Assembly (NCBI GenBank): GCA_946575275.1
Contig: CAMNZV010000049.1
Location: 1 to 9,058, forward strand
Length of the DNA stretch: 9,058 nt
Source of the DNA: an uncultured Clostridium sp.
GTDB taxonomy: Bacteria; Bacillota; Clostridia; Clostridiales; Clostridiaceae
Direction: 5' to 3'
Shown here in pieces: positions 1 through 7,370 of this stretch. Under the pieces are notes generated by a model. The model was not told the DNA's origin. It was given only the letters and a program-made list of their open reading frames with translations, and ran no database searches. A program made the translations under genes and the position numbers. Position 1 is the first letter of the stretch. Each line of letters begins with the position of its first letter.

Positions 1-340
1 AATAGGTGTTTCTCAAAGTTCTACCTCTAAAAAGTCCTTAGAAACTGAAGCAGAAAAACTTGGCATTTCATTAAAGTTTTCAGAGTTTGGAAGTTATCCT
101 GAATTAAAAGCTGCATTAGATTCTGGTAGAATACAATGTTTCTCAGTAGATGCTGCTATATTAAATGGATATGTAGATGATTCTTCTGTGATTTTAGAGG
201 AAAGATATGAACCACAGCAATATGGTGTTGCAACAAAGAAGTCCAACACAGAATTATCTGATTTAGTAAACGAAGTAATACAAGATATGAAAACTTCAGG
301 AGAATTAGATAAGTTAATAGAAAAGTGGGAAATTAAATAA
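1..340 (+). CDS. Polar amino-acid ABC transporter substrate-binding protein, C-terminal part (cut at left edge)
   Basis: Reading from base 2 gives 112 residues and then TAA at 338-340. No start lies in the window, so this is the C-terminal half of a longer protein of about 250-280 aa. It captures an amino acid outside the membrane and delivers it to the two permeases encoded next. It matches the SBP_bac_3 (GlnH/FliY-type) family: an opening IGVSQSSTS stretch, a SVDAAIL segment whose Asp usually contacts the ligand amino group, the YGVATKKSN strand, and the closing VNEVIQDMKTSGELDKLIEKW helix. The signal peptide or lipobox would lie upstream and cannot be seen. Its stop overlaps the next start by one base (TAATG), which implies translational coupling. 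Glutamine is a plausible substrate, given the glnQHMP-like order known from Bacillus and the nearby GS genes, but the sequence does not prove it. Confidence 0.9.
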   Translation, partial: IGVSQSSTSKKSLETEAEKLGISLKFSEFGSYPELKAALDSGRIQCFSVDAAILNGYVDDSSVILEERYEPQQYGVATKKSNTELSDLVNEVIQDMKTSGELDKLIEKWEIK

Positions 341-1071
341 TGACAGGACCTTTTGCACTATACAAATGGGAGGCAGCCTTCAAAGACTATCATATTTTTC
401 TTGAAGGTTTCCTAATGACATTGAAAGTTGGACTTCTAGCCTTAGTATTTGCATTAATATTAGGTATATTTTTCGGTGTCTTTTCTGCATCCAATTCAAA
501 AGTATTAAAAACAATTTCTAGATTCTATGTAGAACTAATTCAAAATACTCCTTTGGTTATTCAGATTTTCTTCATATACAATGGACTACCTTTCATTGGA
601 ATAAAGCTAGATATTTTCACCATAGGGATACTTGGAATTGGTCTATATCATGGAGCATATGCATCTGAGGTAATTAGGGCTGGGATACAGTCTATTAATA
701 AAGGACAGCTAGAAGCTGGACTTTCTCAAGGTTTTACTTATTGGCAAACTATGAGGTATATAATACTTCCCCAAGCAACAATAGTTGCATTGCCACCACT
801 AACCAATTTAATTGGGACTTTAATAAAAAATACTTCTGTACTTGCAATGATTGCAGGCGGAGATTTAATGTATATGTCTGATACCTGGTCAAGTAACAAT
901 ATGTATTATGGACCAGCATATGTTATAACAGGAGCATTATACTTTGTTATTTGTTACCCACTTACTGCAATTGCTAAATCCTTTGAAAAAAGATTTAATA
1001 AAAAGTCTAAGAATGTTGAAAATGAAACATTAGAAGAAAGAATTACAGAAGAAGTGGGAGCGGGGGTATAA
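340..1071 (+). CDS. Amino-acid ABC transporter permease, first subunit (GlnM/HisM type)
   Basis: This 243-residue integral membrane protein is one half of the channel of a polar amino-acid importer. After an amphipathic N-terminus it shows a hydrophobic segment at about 23-49, the family motif QNTPLVIQIFF near 68-78, and further membrane segments near 93-107, 146-172 and 193-212. The cytoplasmic EAA loop, which docks on the ATPase, is at about 110-145 (E125-A126-G127, G131, then ILPQ at 142-145). A charged tail of about 30 residues follows the last helix and is longer than in many GlnP proteins. The ATG overlaps the stop of the binding-protein gene by one base, and a weak GTGGGA site lies upstream, so expression is probably coupled. 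It pairs with the next gene as a heterodimer. The matching ATPase is not in the window. Substrate specificity is inferred only. Confidence 0.93.
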   Translation: MTGPFALYKWEAAFKDYHIFLEGFLMTLKVGLLALVFALILGIFFGVFSASNSKVLKTISRFYVELIQNTPLVIQIFFIYNGLPFIGIKLDIFTIGILGIGLYHGAYASEVIRAGIQSINKGQLEAGLSQGFTYWQTMRYIILPQATIVALPPLTNLIGTLIKNTSVLAMIAGGDLMYMSDTWSSNNMYYGPAYVITGALYFVICYPLTAIAKSFEKRFNKKSKNVENETLEERITEEVGAGV

Positions 1072-1072
1072 T

Positions 1073-1699
1073 ATGTTAGATATATTAACTAGTAGTAACA
1101 TTAGTTTTTTACTAAATGGACTAAAGGTAACATTAATTATAGCATTGGCGACTACCCTTATAAGTATCTTTGTTGGAACAATATTGGGTGTGTTAAAAAC
1201 ATACTATAGAGGAGTTTTAAGTAAATTTGCTACTATATATATAGAGATTTTTAGAAACACACCATTAATACTATGGATATTAGTCTGTCGTTTTATGATA
1301 CCAATAAAGCCTATATATTCAGGTGTATTATCTATGTCTTTATTTACTACAGCAGTAATGGCAGAAATAATAAGAGGTGGATTAAATTCAGTAAACCAAG
1401 GTCAATATGAAGCAGGAATATCCCAAGGCTTTAAAAAAAGTCAAGTATTAATATATATATTACTACCTCAGGCTTTTAAGAATATGGTTCCTGCTATACT
1501 TTCACAGGTAATTTCCACAATAAAAGATACATCATTCTTATGGATTGTTGGCATAGAAGAGTTTACTGGAAAGGGAATGATACTAATGGGAAGTTTTGCT
1601 ACATCAAAACAAGTATTTCAGCTTTATGCTTTATTAGCATTAGTTTACTTTATAATTAACTTTACCTTAGCTTATTTTATTAAGAGAAAAAGAACATAG
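1073..1699 (+). CDS. Amino-acid ABC transporter permease, second subunit (GlnP/HisQ type)
   Basis: This 208-residue membrane protein is a paralogue of the preceding permease and presumably forms the other half of the translocation pore. It has a hydrophobic segment at about 14-41, the motif FRNTPLILWIL at 60-70, and an EAA loop at about 98-133 containing E113-A114-G115, G119 and the terminal LPQ at 131-133. Hydrophobic stretches near 138-160 and 180-203 follow, and the protein ends in a short basic tail (KRKRT). The start lies one base after the previous stop, with a G-rich site (GGGAGCGGGGG) overlapping the end of that gene, so the two are translated from one message. A strong terminator follows immediately, so this is the last gene of the operon. 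The family assignment is firm; glutamine as substrate is a guess from gene order and context. Confidence 0.93.
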   Translation: MLDILTSSNISFLLNGLKVTLIIALATTLISIFVGTILGVLKTYYRGVLSKFATIYIEIFRNTPLILWILVCRFMIPIKPIYSGVLSMSLFTTAVMAEIIRGGLNSVNQGQYEAGISQGFKKSQVLIYILLPQAFKNMVPAILSQVISTIKDTSFLWIVGIEEFTGKGMILMGSFATSKQVFQLYALLALVYFIINFTLAYFIKRKRT

Positions 1700-1704
1700 T
1701 TAAA

Positions 1705-1747
1705 GAAGTTTTTTAGATGAAATTTTTCATTTAAAAAACTTCTTTTT
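1705..1747 (+). terminator. Intrinsic terminator of the amino-acid transporter operon
   Basis: An 18-bp stem (1705-1722 with 1725-1742) has one G-U wobble and no other mismatch. It is followed by TTTTT at 1743-1747 and then more T-rich sequence. The two central nucleotides plus frayed inner pairs form the loop. The stem begins only five bases after the permease stop codon, which clearly ends the operon and insulates the pullulanase gene. Confidence 0.9.
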
Positions 1748-1767
1748 ATATTTTGTCTAGATATTAA

Positions 1768-1794
1768 TTGAAATATTGTAAAATATAGTATAAT
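1768..1794 (+). promoter_or_regulatory. Probable sigma-A promoter of the pullulanase gene
   Basis: A perfect -10 TATAAT lies at 1789-1794, with TTGAAA at 1768-1773 as the best -35 candidate. The spacing is only 15 bp, shorter than the preferred 17. Using TAATAT at 1791-1796 as the -10 would give 17 bp with a weaker hexamer. The region is very AT-rich and lies just after a strong terminator, so a promoter is needed here. I see no catabolite-responsive element (cre) in this interval. Confidence 0.6.
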
Positions 1795-1815
1795 ATAGTT
1801 ATGTAATATATTTTT

Positions 1816-1823
1816 GAGGAGGT
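1816..1823 (+). promoter_or_regulatory. Strong ribosome binding site of the pullulanase gene
   Basis: GAGGAGGT is nearly a full complement to the 16S rRNA 3' end and lies five A residues upstream of the ATG at 1829. It fixes the start, and a classic signal peptide follows directly. Confidence 0.9.
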
Positions 1824-1828
1824 AAAAA

Positions 1829-4800
1829 ATGAAAAAATTTAAAAAAGCACTATCCTATATACTTACAGCTATATTTATGCTTACATTAATACAACTACCC
1901 CTTAATGTAAAAGCAGATGAAGCTAACGAACCAGTTTATGTAAAGATAAGATACTCTAGAGAGGATAGTCAATATGACAATTGGAATCTTTGGGTATGGG
2001 AAGAAGGTAAAGGTGGAAAGCAGGTTGACTTTTTAGGTGTAGATAGGGAAGGTTCCTATGCAGTTATAGAGACTACTAAGAATGCAAATAAGCTTGGTTT
2101 TATCGTTAAAAAAAGTGTTGGTGGTAATGATTGGGCTGAAAAAGATACAAATGATGAATTCGTAGATTTAACAAAGGGAGATATAGAGGTTGTTATAAGT
2201 AATAATGCCGGTGTTGTTGAGATTAATGATAGAGAAATCAAAGAAGACTTTAACAAGGTATCAGTAAAATTACACTATTTTAGATTTGATTCTAATTATA
2301 CTAATTGGGATGTATGGAGTTGGTGTGGAAGTAATCCAGGTGCAGGCTATCTTTTTGCTGATGATGACTTTGGAAAGGTTACTAGTTTAGAATATTCAAA
2401 TGTATCCAAGACAGATAAGGTAGGTTTTATTGTGAGACAGTCTGATTGGTCAAAAAAAGATTATGATGATGATAGATTTTTAAATAAAGTTTATGCAGAT
2501 TGTGATGGAAATTTAAATGCTTATGTTGTTACAGGAGAAGAAAAGGTTTACTATAACAAAGAAGATGTTGTCTTAGATCCTAAAATGTTAAATGCTAATA
2601 TAGACACATTAAATACAATTTCATTTAAAACTAATACTACAATTAAAGAGACAGATTTAAATGGGAAGGTTACATTAATACAAAATGGTCAAATTGTACC
2701 AATAACTAATGTAACAATAGATTCTTCAAAACTATCAGGAATTGTTACAACAGGAGAATCTATAGATTTAAACAATAAATATGAATTAACTATTGATGGC
2801 TTTGGAAGTATATCATTATCTTTAGGTAAAATATATGATAGTGAAGATTTTTCAGAATTATTTACCTATGATGGTAAATTAGGAGCTTCATACTCAAAGG
2901 ATAATACAGAATTTGTATTATGGGCCCCAACAGCAAAGGAAGTTAAACTTGCTTTATATGGGACAAATGGCAAGGATTTTAACAGTGCTGCCACAGAAGT
3001 TATAGATATGGAAAAAGGTGAAAATGGAACCTTTAAAGTTGTGGTAAATAAGGATTTAGACGGTGTATATTATAACTATAGAGTTGATATAAATGGAACT
3101 GTTAATGAAGTTACTGATCCTTATGCAAAATCTTTAAGTGTTAATGGTACTCGTGGTATGGTACTTGACCTAAATAAAACTAACCCTACAGGATGGTCAG
3201 TTGAAAAGAAACCAGAATTAGCAAATGCAACAGATTCTATTATTTATGAAATGCATATAAGAGATTTTTCAATTGATGAAAATTCAGGAGTATCTTTAGA
3301 ATATAGAGGAAAATACAATGGTGTATGGCAACCTAATACTACCATTCCAGGTACAGATGTAAAAACAGGTGTAGAGCACTTAAAAGAACTTGGAGTTACA
3401 ACTGTTCAGTTATTACCATCCTTTGATCACAGATCAATAGATGAAACAAAATTAGATACACCACAATATAACTGGGGATATGACCCTCAAAATTATAATA
3501 CACCAGAAGGCTCTTATTCTATGGATCCATATACTGGGGAACTAAGAATAAAAGAATTTAAAGAAATGGTTTATGAACTTCATAAAGCTGGAATTAGAGT
3601 AGTTATGGATGTTGTGTACAATCATACAGGTGATACACTAAATTCAAATTTAAATTTAGCAGTACCAAATTATTATTACAGACAAACAGAAACTGGAGAA
3701 TTTTCTAATGCTTCAGGTTGTGGAAATGAAACAGCATCAGACAGAAGTATGGTACAAAAACTTATAGTAGATTCTGTAGTATATTGGGCTAAAGAATATC
3801 ACATTGATGGATTTAGATTTGATTTAATGGCAATACATGATATTGACACTATGAAAAAAGTACGTACAGAACTAGACAAGGTAGACCCATCAATAATAAT
3901 TTATGGTGAAGGTTGGACTGGTGGTTCAACACCTCTTGCAACTGATAAACAAGCTTTAAAAGCTAATGTTAAATCCTTTGGCAATATGCAAATAGGAGCA
4001 TTTAGTGATGACATTAGAGATGGAGTTAAAGGACATGTATTTGATTCAGAAGCACCTGGCTTTGTAAATGGTGGAGAAGGTTTTGAAGAAACAATTAAAT
4101 TTGGAGTTGTAGCATCAACCTTTAATAATCAAATTGATTATAGTAAGGTAAAGAACAATACTGCTTCATGGGCAAATGAACCATATCAAACAATTTCATA
4201 TGTTTCAGCACATGACAATTTAACTTTGTGGGACAAGCTACAAACAACTAATAAAGACGCAACAAAAGAAGAATTGTTAAGCATGAATAAAATGGCAGCT
4301 GCAATTGTTTATACATCTCAAGGAATACCATTTATGCAAGCTGGAGAAGAAATGGCAAGAACAAAATTAAATGCTGATGGTACTTTTAATGAAAACAGCT
4401 ATAATGCCTCTGATGCTGTAAATAAAATGGATTGGAATAGAAAGGTACAATATAATAGTTTATTTGAATATTATAAAGGCCTAATTTCACTTAGAAAAGA
4501 GCATAAGGCATTTACAATGAATTCTACAGAAGATATTCAAAACAATTTAAAATTTATAGATGTTAATACTAGCAATGTAGTAGCATATACAATTAATGGT
4601 GAAGCTGTAGGGGATAGCTACAAAACATTAGCAGTATTATTTAATTCAAATGATAAGGATGTTGAAGTTACATTAAATAACAGTGATTGGGTAGTATTAG
4701 TTAATGGTGAAAAGGCAGGTACAACAAATCTTGGAACTATAGATGGAAATGTTGTTACAGTACCTGCAAATAGTTCTTATGTGTTAGCAGATAAGGAAAG

Positions 4801-4996
4801 TTATTTAAAAGAAAATAAAGTAGAGGTTCCAGACACTGATATTAAGGATACTAAAGCAGATACTAAAGAAGAAACAAAGGCTTCAAACCAAACAAAAACA
4901 AGTGACAACAATAATATTTTATCAACTATAGGATTACTAGTTGCAAGCGCAATGGTAGTTACAGTAGTTCTTAGAAGAAGAAGTTTTATAAAATAA
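1829..4996 (+). CDS. pulA: Secreted, membrane-anchored type I pullulanase with tandem CBM41 modules
   Basis: This 1055-residue exported enzyme is predicted to cut alpha-1,6 branch links in pullulan, starch and glycogen outside the cell. A signal peptide covers residues 1-29 (basic MKKFKK, hydrophobic core, likely cut after NVKA). Two CBM41 starch-binding modules follow at about 36-135 and 144-247, with matching aromatics W52/W55/W57/W102 and W160/W163/W165/W207. Next come a pullulanase-type beta domain at about 248-335, a CBM48-like domain at about 345-440, and the GH13 barrel at about 465-890. The type I signature YNWGYDP is at 547-553. GH13 regions I-IV are intact: D594-H599; nucleophile D665 in GFRFD; acid/base E694 in YGEGW; H795-D796 in the last. 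A C-terminal beta domain, a Lys/Thr-rich linker (about 990-1029), a 19-residue hydrophobic segment (1030-1048) and an RRR tail suggest surface anchoring. No true LPXTG is present, only TKTSD. It is a single-gene unit with its own promoter and terminator. One GH13 domain argues against a two-domain amylopullulanase. Confidence 0.96.
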   Translation: MKKFKKALSYILTAIFMLTLIQLPLNVKADEANEPVYVKIRYSREDSQYDNWNLWVWEEGKGGKQVDFLGVDREGSYAVIETTKNANKLGFIVKKSVGGNDWAEKDTNDEFVDLTKGDIEVVISNNAGVVEINDREIKEDFNKVSVKLHYFRFDSNYTNWDVWSWCGSNPGAGYLFADDDFGKVTSLEYSNVSKTDKVGFIVRQSDWSKKDYDDDRFLNKVYADCDGNLNAYVVTGEEKVYYNKEDVVLDPKMLNANIDTLNTISFKTNTTIKETDLNGKVTLIQNGQIVPITNVTIDSSKLSGIVTTGESIDLNNKYELTIDGFGSISLSLGKIYDSEDFSELFTYDGKLGASYSKDNTEFVLWAPTAKEVKLALYGTNGKDFNSAATEVIDMEKGENGTFKVVVNKDLDGVYYNYRVDINGTVNEVTDPYAKSLSVNGTRGMVLDLNKTNPTGWSVEKKPELANATDSIIYEMHIRDFSIDENSGVSLEYRGKYNGVWQPNTTIPGTDVKTGVEHLKELGVTTVQLLPSFDHRSIDETKLDTPQYNWGYDPQNYNTPEGSYSMDPYTGELRIKEFKEMVYELHKAGIRVVMDVVYNHTGDTLNSNLNLAVPNYYYRQTETGEFSNASGCGNETASDRSMVQKLIVDSVVYWAKEYHIDGFRFDLMAIHDIDTMKKVRTELDKVDPSIIIYGEGWTGGSTPLATDKQALKANVKSFGNMQIGAFSDDIRDGVKGHVFDSEAPGFVNGGEGFEETIKFGVVASTFNNQIDYSKVKNNTASWANEPYQTISYVSAHDNLTLWDKLQTTNKDATKEELLSMNKMAAAIVYTSQGIPFMQAGEEMARTKLNADGTFNENSYNASDAVNKMDWNRKVQYNSLFEYYKGLISLRKEHKAFTMNSTEDIQNNLKFIDVNTSNVVAYTINGEAVGDSYKTLAVLFNSNDKDVEVTLNNSDWVVLVNGEKAGTTNLGTIDGNVVTVPANSSYVLADKESYLKENKVEVPDTDIKDTKADTKEETKASNQTKTSDNNNILSTIGLLVASAMVVTVVLRRRSFIK

Positions 4997-5002
4997 AAAT
5001 TT

Positions 5003-5037
5003 GGCACAGCAAGGAATATACCTCTGCTGTGCCTTTT
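5003..5037 (+). terminator. Intrinsic terminator of the pullulanase gene
   Basis: GGCACAGCA (5003-5011) pairs with TGCTGTGCC (5025-5033). AGG/CCT extends the stem past one bulged base, with a short AATATA loop, and TTTTAAT follows. It lies six bases after the stop codon. On the other strand the same hairpin is followed by AAATTTTTATTTT, so it may give weak back-up termination for glnN transcripts. Confidence 0.88.
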
Positions 5038-5057
5038 AATATAATAATGCAAGAAAC

Positions 5058-5079
5058 CGCATTGCAAATAAGCAATGCG
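5058..5079 (-). terminator. Likely terminator hairpin for glnN
   Basis: CGCATTGC (5058-5065) and GCAATGCG (5072-5079) form a perfect 8-bp stem with a six-base loop, about 33 bases beyond the glnN stop. Read on the minus strand the stem is followed by GTTTCTTGC, an interrupted T tract, so termination may be incomplete. On the plus strand no T run follows. The pullulanase terminator lies further along and could catch read-through. Confidence 0.6.
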
Positions 5080-5112
5080 ATCCTGTGTTAAAAAAGTTTT
5101 ATAAAATTATAA

Positions 5113-7209
5113 CTATACTCTGAAAAGTAAATCAGAGTAAGTTGGGATAGGCCAGTAATCTTTTCCAACTATTAATTCTAATTCATCAGCATATTTTCTT
5201 GCAGCTTCCATTTGAGGAATTATAGTATTTCTATAGTATTTAGCAAGTTCTAAGCCTTCACTTATATCTTCAACTTTAACTAAAAGATTAGCTAATTTTT
5301 CAGTTTCTTGATATAAAGAATTAGCAGCATTAGATACCTTAGTTAAAGTACCTTTTTCAAGTTCACAAGAATTGCTTAAACCTATTGAATTTTTAGCAAT
5401 AATTGTATCACTTAAATCTTTCATGTATGAAGTAACAGCTGGCATAATTTGTTTTCTTAGCATATCACGCAAAGTAATAGCTTCTATATTAATAACCTTA
5501 GCATAGTTTTCAAGAAGTATTTCATATCTTGAATGAACCTCAGTTTTTGTATATACATTGTGTTTTTCAAATAATTTAATATTCTTTTCATGAATATAAT
5601 ATGGCAAAGCATCAACAGTTGAGTGTAAGTTTAATAATCCTCTCTTTTCAGCTTCCTTAACCCATTCATCTGAATAGTTGTTACCATTAAATACTATTCT
5701 TTTGTGTTCTATAACAGTTTTCTTTAAAAGAGCATCTAAAGCAGAATTGAAATCTGATGCCATTTCAAGTTCATCAGCAAATTGTTCAAGAGCTTCAGCA
5801 ACTATAGTATTTAACATTATATTAGGACAAGATATTGAAACAGTAGAACCTAGCATTCTAAACTCGAATTTGTTTCCGGTGAAAGCAAATGGAGAAGTTC
5901 TGTTTCTATCAGTAGTATCTTTTAAGAAGTTTGGAAGTACATCTACTCCTAAATCCATGCTCTTTTTAATTCTGTGAGCATAATCTGAACCATTTTCAAT
6001 GGATTCCAAAATATCATATAAATCATCACCTAGGAACATTGATACAATAGCAGGTGGAGCTTCATTTGCACCAAGCCTATGATCATTTCCAGCATCAGCT
6101 ACAGATATTCTCAATAAATCTTGATATTCATCTACTGCTTTAATAACTGCACAAAGGAATGTTAAGAATTGTTTGTTGTCCTCTGGATTATCAGTTGGAT
6201 CTAATAAATTTTCCCCTAAATCAGTTGATAATGACCAGTTATTATGTTTTCCTGATCCGTTAATTCCATCAAATGGTTTTTCATGAAGTAAACAAACAAG
6301 CCCGTGTTTTGAAGCAACTTTTTTCATTAATTCCATTGTTAATTGGTTGTGATCTGTTGAAATATTAGTAGTTGCGAATATTGGAGCTAATTCATGTTGA
6401 CCTGGGGCAACTTCGTTATGCTTAGTTTTTGCTAAGATTCCAAGTTTCCATAATTCTTCATCTAAATCTGCCATAAACTCAGCAACTCTTGTTTTAATAC
6501 TACCAAAATAGTGATCTTCAAGTTCTTGTCCTTTAGGAGCTGGTGCCCCAATTAATGTTCTACCAGTTAACATTAAGTCTAATCTATTTTCATATTGTTT
6601 TTTATCTATTAAGAAATATTCCTGTTCAGGGCCTACAGTTGTAATAACCTTCTTAGCCTCTTTGTTACCAAATAATCTTACTATTCTTAAAGCTTGTTCA
6701 TTTAAGGCTTGCATAGAGCGAAGTAATGGAGTCTTTTTATCTAATACTTCTCCGCTATAAGATAAGAAAACTGTTGGTATACATAAAGTACCATCCTTTA
6801 TGAACGCATATGAAGTTGGATCCCAAGATGTATATCCTCTAGCTTCAAAGGTAGCTCTTAGTCCACCAGATGGAAAACTTGAAGCATCAGGTTCACCTTT
6901 AATTAATTCTTTACCTGAAAATTCCATGTTAATTTCTGATTGGCTAGCTGGTGCAATAAATGAATCGTGTTTTTCAGCTGTTATACCAGTCATTGGTTGA
7001 AACCAATGTGTAAAGTGTGTAACACCCTTTTCAATAGCCCAATCCTTCATAGAATTAGCAACAACATTAGCAACATCTAATGTTAAAGCTGTTTCAGTTT
7101 CTATTGATTTTTTTAATTTCTTATAAACATCTTTTGGTAACCTTTCTTTCATTACAGTATCATTAAATACTAATGATCCAAATAATTCAGGTACATTTTT
7201 GTTAGTCAT
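5113..7209 (-). CDS. glnN: Type III glutamine synthetase (GlnN)
   Basis: This 698-residue cytoplasmic enzyme makes glutamine from glutamate, ammonium and ATP. Its length fits GSIII (about 700 aa), which is much longer than GSI or GSII. Diagnostic segments appear in order: [20 protein letters not shown] (112-131), [10 protein letters not shown] (193-202), [14 protein letters not shown] (263-276), [18 protein letters not shown] (310-327) forming the ATP/glutamate site, [20 protein letters not shown] (375-394) with the flap glutamate, [20 protein letters not shown] (436-455), and the ending [11 protein letters not shown]. The start at 7209 is chosen because AGGGAGG lies eight bases upstream and the protein then begins [11 protein letters not shown]. 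The open frame continues upstream to 7338, but that part runs through a promoter and terminator and is not family-like. The gene converges on the pullulanase gene and is divergent from glnA. A leader terminator with an ANTAR-type hexaloop suggests control by transcription antitermination. Confidence 0.97.
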   Translation of the reverse strand: MTNKNVPELFGSLVFNDTVMKERLPKDVYKKLKKSIETETALTLDVANVVANSMKDWAIEKGVTHFTHWFQPMTGITAEKHDSFIAPASQSEINMEFSGKELIKGEPDASSFPSGGLRATFEARGYTSWDPTSYAFIKDGTLCIPTVFLSYSGEVLDKKTPLLRSMQALNEQALRIVRLFGNKEAKKVITTVGPEQEYFLIDKKQYENRLDLMLTGRTLIGAPAPKGQELEDHYFGSIKTRVAEFMADLDEELWKLGILAKTKHNEVAPGQHELAPIFATTNISTDHNQLTMELMKKVASKHGLVCLLHEKPFDGINGSGKHNNWSLSTDLGENLLDPTDNPEDNKQFLTFLCAVIKAVDEYQDLLRISVADAGNDHRLGANEAPPAIVSMFLGDDLYDILESIENGSDYAHRIKKSMDLGVDVLPNFLKDTTDRNRTSPFAFTGNKFEFRMLGSTVSISCPNIMLNTIVAEALEQFADELEMASDFNSALDALLKKTVIEHKRIVFNGNNYSDEWVKEAEKRGLLNLHSTVDALPYYIHEKNIKLFEKHNVYTKTEVHSRYEILLENYAKVINIEAITLRDMLRKQIMPAVTSYMKDLSDTIIAKNSIGLSNSCELEKGTLTKVSNAANSLYQETEKLANLLVKVEDISEGLELAKYYRNTIIPQMEAARKYADELELIVGKDYWPIPTYSDLLFRV

Positions 7210-7217
7210 ATATATTT

Positions 7218-7224
7218 CCTCCCT
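7218..7224 (-). promoter_or_regulatory. Ribosome binding site that fixes the glnN start
   Basis: On the minus strand AGGGAGG lies eight bases before the ATG at 7209-7207. No comparable site precedes the more distant upstream ATG at 7338, so the 698-residue form is preferred over a 741-residue one. Confidence 0.9.
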
Positions 7225-7258
7225 TTTTATAAAAAAAATTAACACATTAATTAAACAC

Positions 7259-7294
7259 AAAAAAAGGCGCAGTGTATTTAAAATACACAGCGCC
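7259..7294 (-). terminator. Leader terminator (attenuator) upstream of glnN
   Basis: Read on the minus strand, GGCGC (7294-7290), one unpaired T, and GTGTAT (7288-7283) pair with ATACAC (7277-7272), one unpaired T, and GCGCC (7270-7266). The inner loop is about five bases and seven T residues (7265-7259) follow. This is a strong intrinsic terminator, but it lies between the glnN promoter and the glnN ribosome site, with about 50 bases still to go before the start codon. It would stop most transcripts unless something prevents its folding. On the plus strand only TTT follows the stem, and the next plus-strand gene has its own promoter, so its main action should be on glnN. Confidence 0.87.
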
Positions 7295-7301
7295 TTTGCT
7301 G
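7288..7301 (-). promoter_or_regulatory. ANTAR-type hexaloop antiterminator hairpin in the glnN leader
   Basis: On the minus strand CAGC (7301-7298) and GCTG (7291-7288) close a six-base loop AAAGGC (7297-7292). The loop has A at position 1 and G at position 4, the two conserved loop bases of RNA sites bound by ANTAR-domain proteins such as EutV and NasR. The loop and 3' arm contain GGCGC and the following T and G, which also form the 5' arm of the adjoining terminator, so the two folds exclude each other. This matches the P2 hairpin of the known dual-hexaloop motif. No convincing P1 hairpin is visible upstream. A probable ANTAR regulator gene begins at 8800. Binding is inferred. Confidence 0.68.
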
Positions 7302-7309
7302 ATGGTATT

Positions 7310-7338
7310 ATTATATGACAGGAAAAATTAAAAATCAA
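7310..7338 (-). promoter_or_regulatory. glnN promoter
   Basis: On the minus strand TTGATT (7338-7333) is separated by exactly 17 bases from a perfect TATAAT (7315-7310). Transcription would start near 7303. That is only two or three bases before the hexaloop hairpin and gives a leader of about 94 bases to the glnN ATG. An upstream A/T tract may act as an UP element. Confidence 0.78.
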
Positions 7339-7340
7339 TG

Positions 7341-7356
7341 TTTTTTTTAAAAAAAA
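7341..7356. repeat. Perfect T8A8 palindrome between the divergent glnN and glnA promoters
   Basis: Eight T residues (7341-7348) are followed by eight A residues (7349-7356), between the two outward-facing -35 elements (7333-7338 and 7371-7376). Such tracts bend or stiffen DNA and can serve as UP elements for polymerase alpha subunits. A role in coordinating the two promoters is inference; AT-rich clostridial DNA often contains such runs. Confidence 0.5.
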
Positions 7357-7370
7357 TTTAAATAATAAAA

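Noticed and set aside
1741..1828. Catabolite-repression (cre) operator at the pullulanase promoter
   Set aside because: No sequence close to the TGNAANCGNTNNCA consensus is visible between the terminator and the start codon.
2056..2256. Minus-strand open frame of 66 residues inside the pullulanase gene
   Set aside because: It is a shadow of a clearly coding frame with no ribosome site and no recognisable protein features.
4801..5067. Minus-strand open frame of 88 residues overlapping the pullulanase 3' end
   Set aside because: It runs through two terminator hairpins and lies antisense to the coding C-terminus; no ribosome site was seen.
5678..5977. Plus-strand open frame of 99 residues within glnN
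   Set aside because: It is antisense to conserved GSIII sequence and has no start signals; it is a by-product of codon bias.
6800..7000. Plus-strand open frame of 66 residues within glnN
   Set aside because: It is antisense to the conserved [12 protein letters not shown] region, with no supporting start signals.
7232..7250. Tiny leader peptide (ATG-TGT-TAA, minus strand) before glnN
   Set aside because: It has only two codons and no ribosome site; it is not a plausible attenuation peptide.
7210..7258. Second glnN promoter downstream of the leader terminator (TATAAA near 7226-7231, minus strand)
   Set aside because: No convincing -35 is present, and transcription would begin at or after the ribosome site, leaving no usable leader.
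7210..7338. N-terminal extension of glnN giving a 741-residue protein
   Set aside because: The extra 43 codons run through the promoter, hexaloop and terminator, have no ribosome site, and do not resemble GSIII. AGGGAGG precedes the ATG at 7209.
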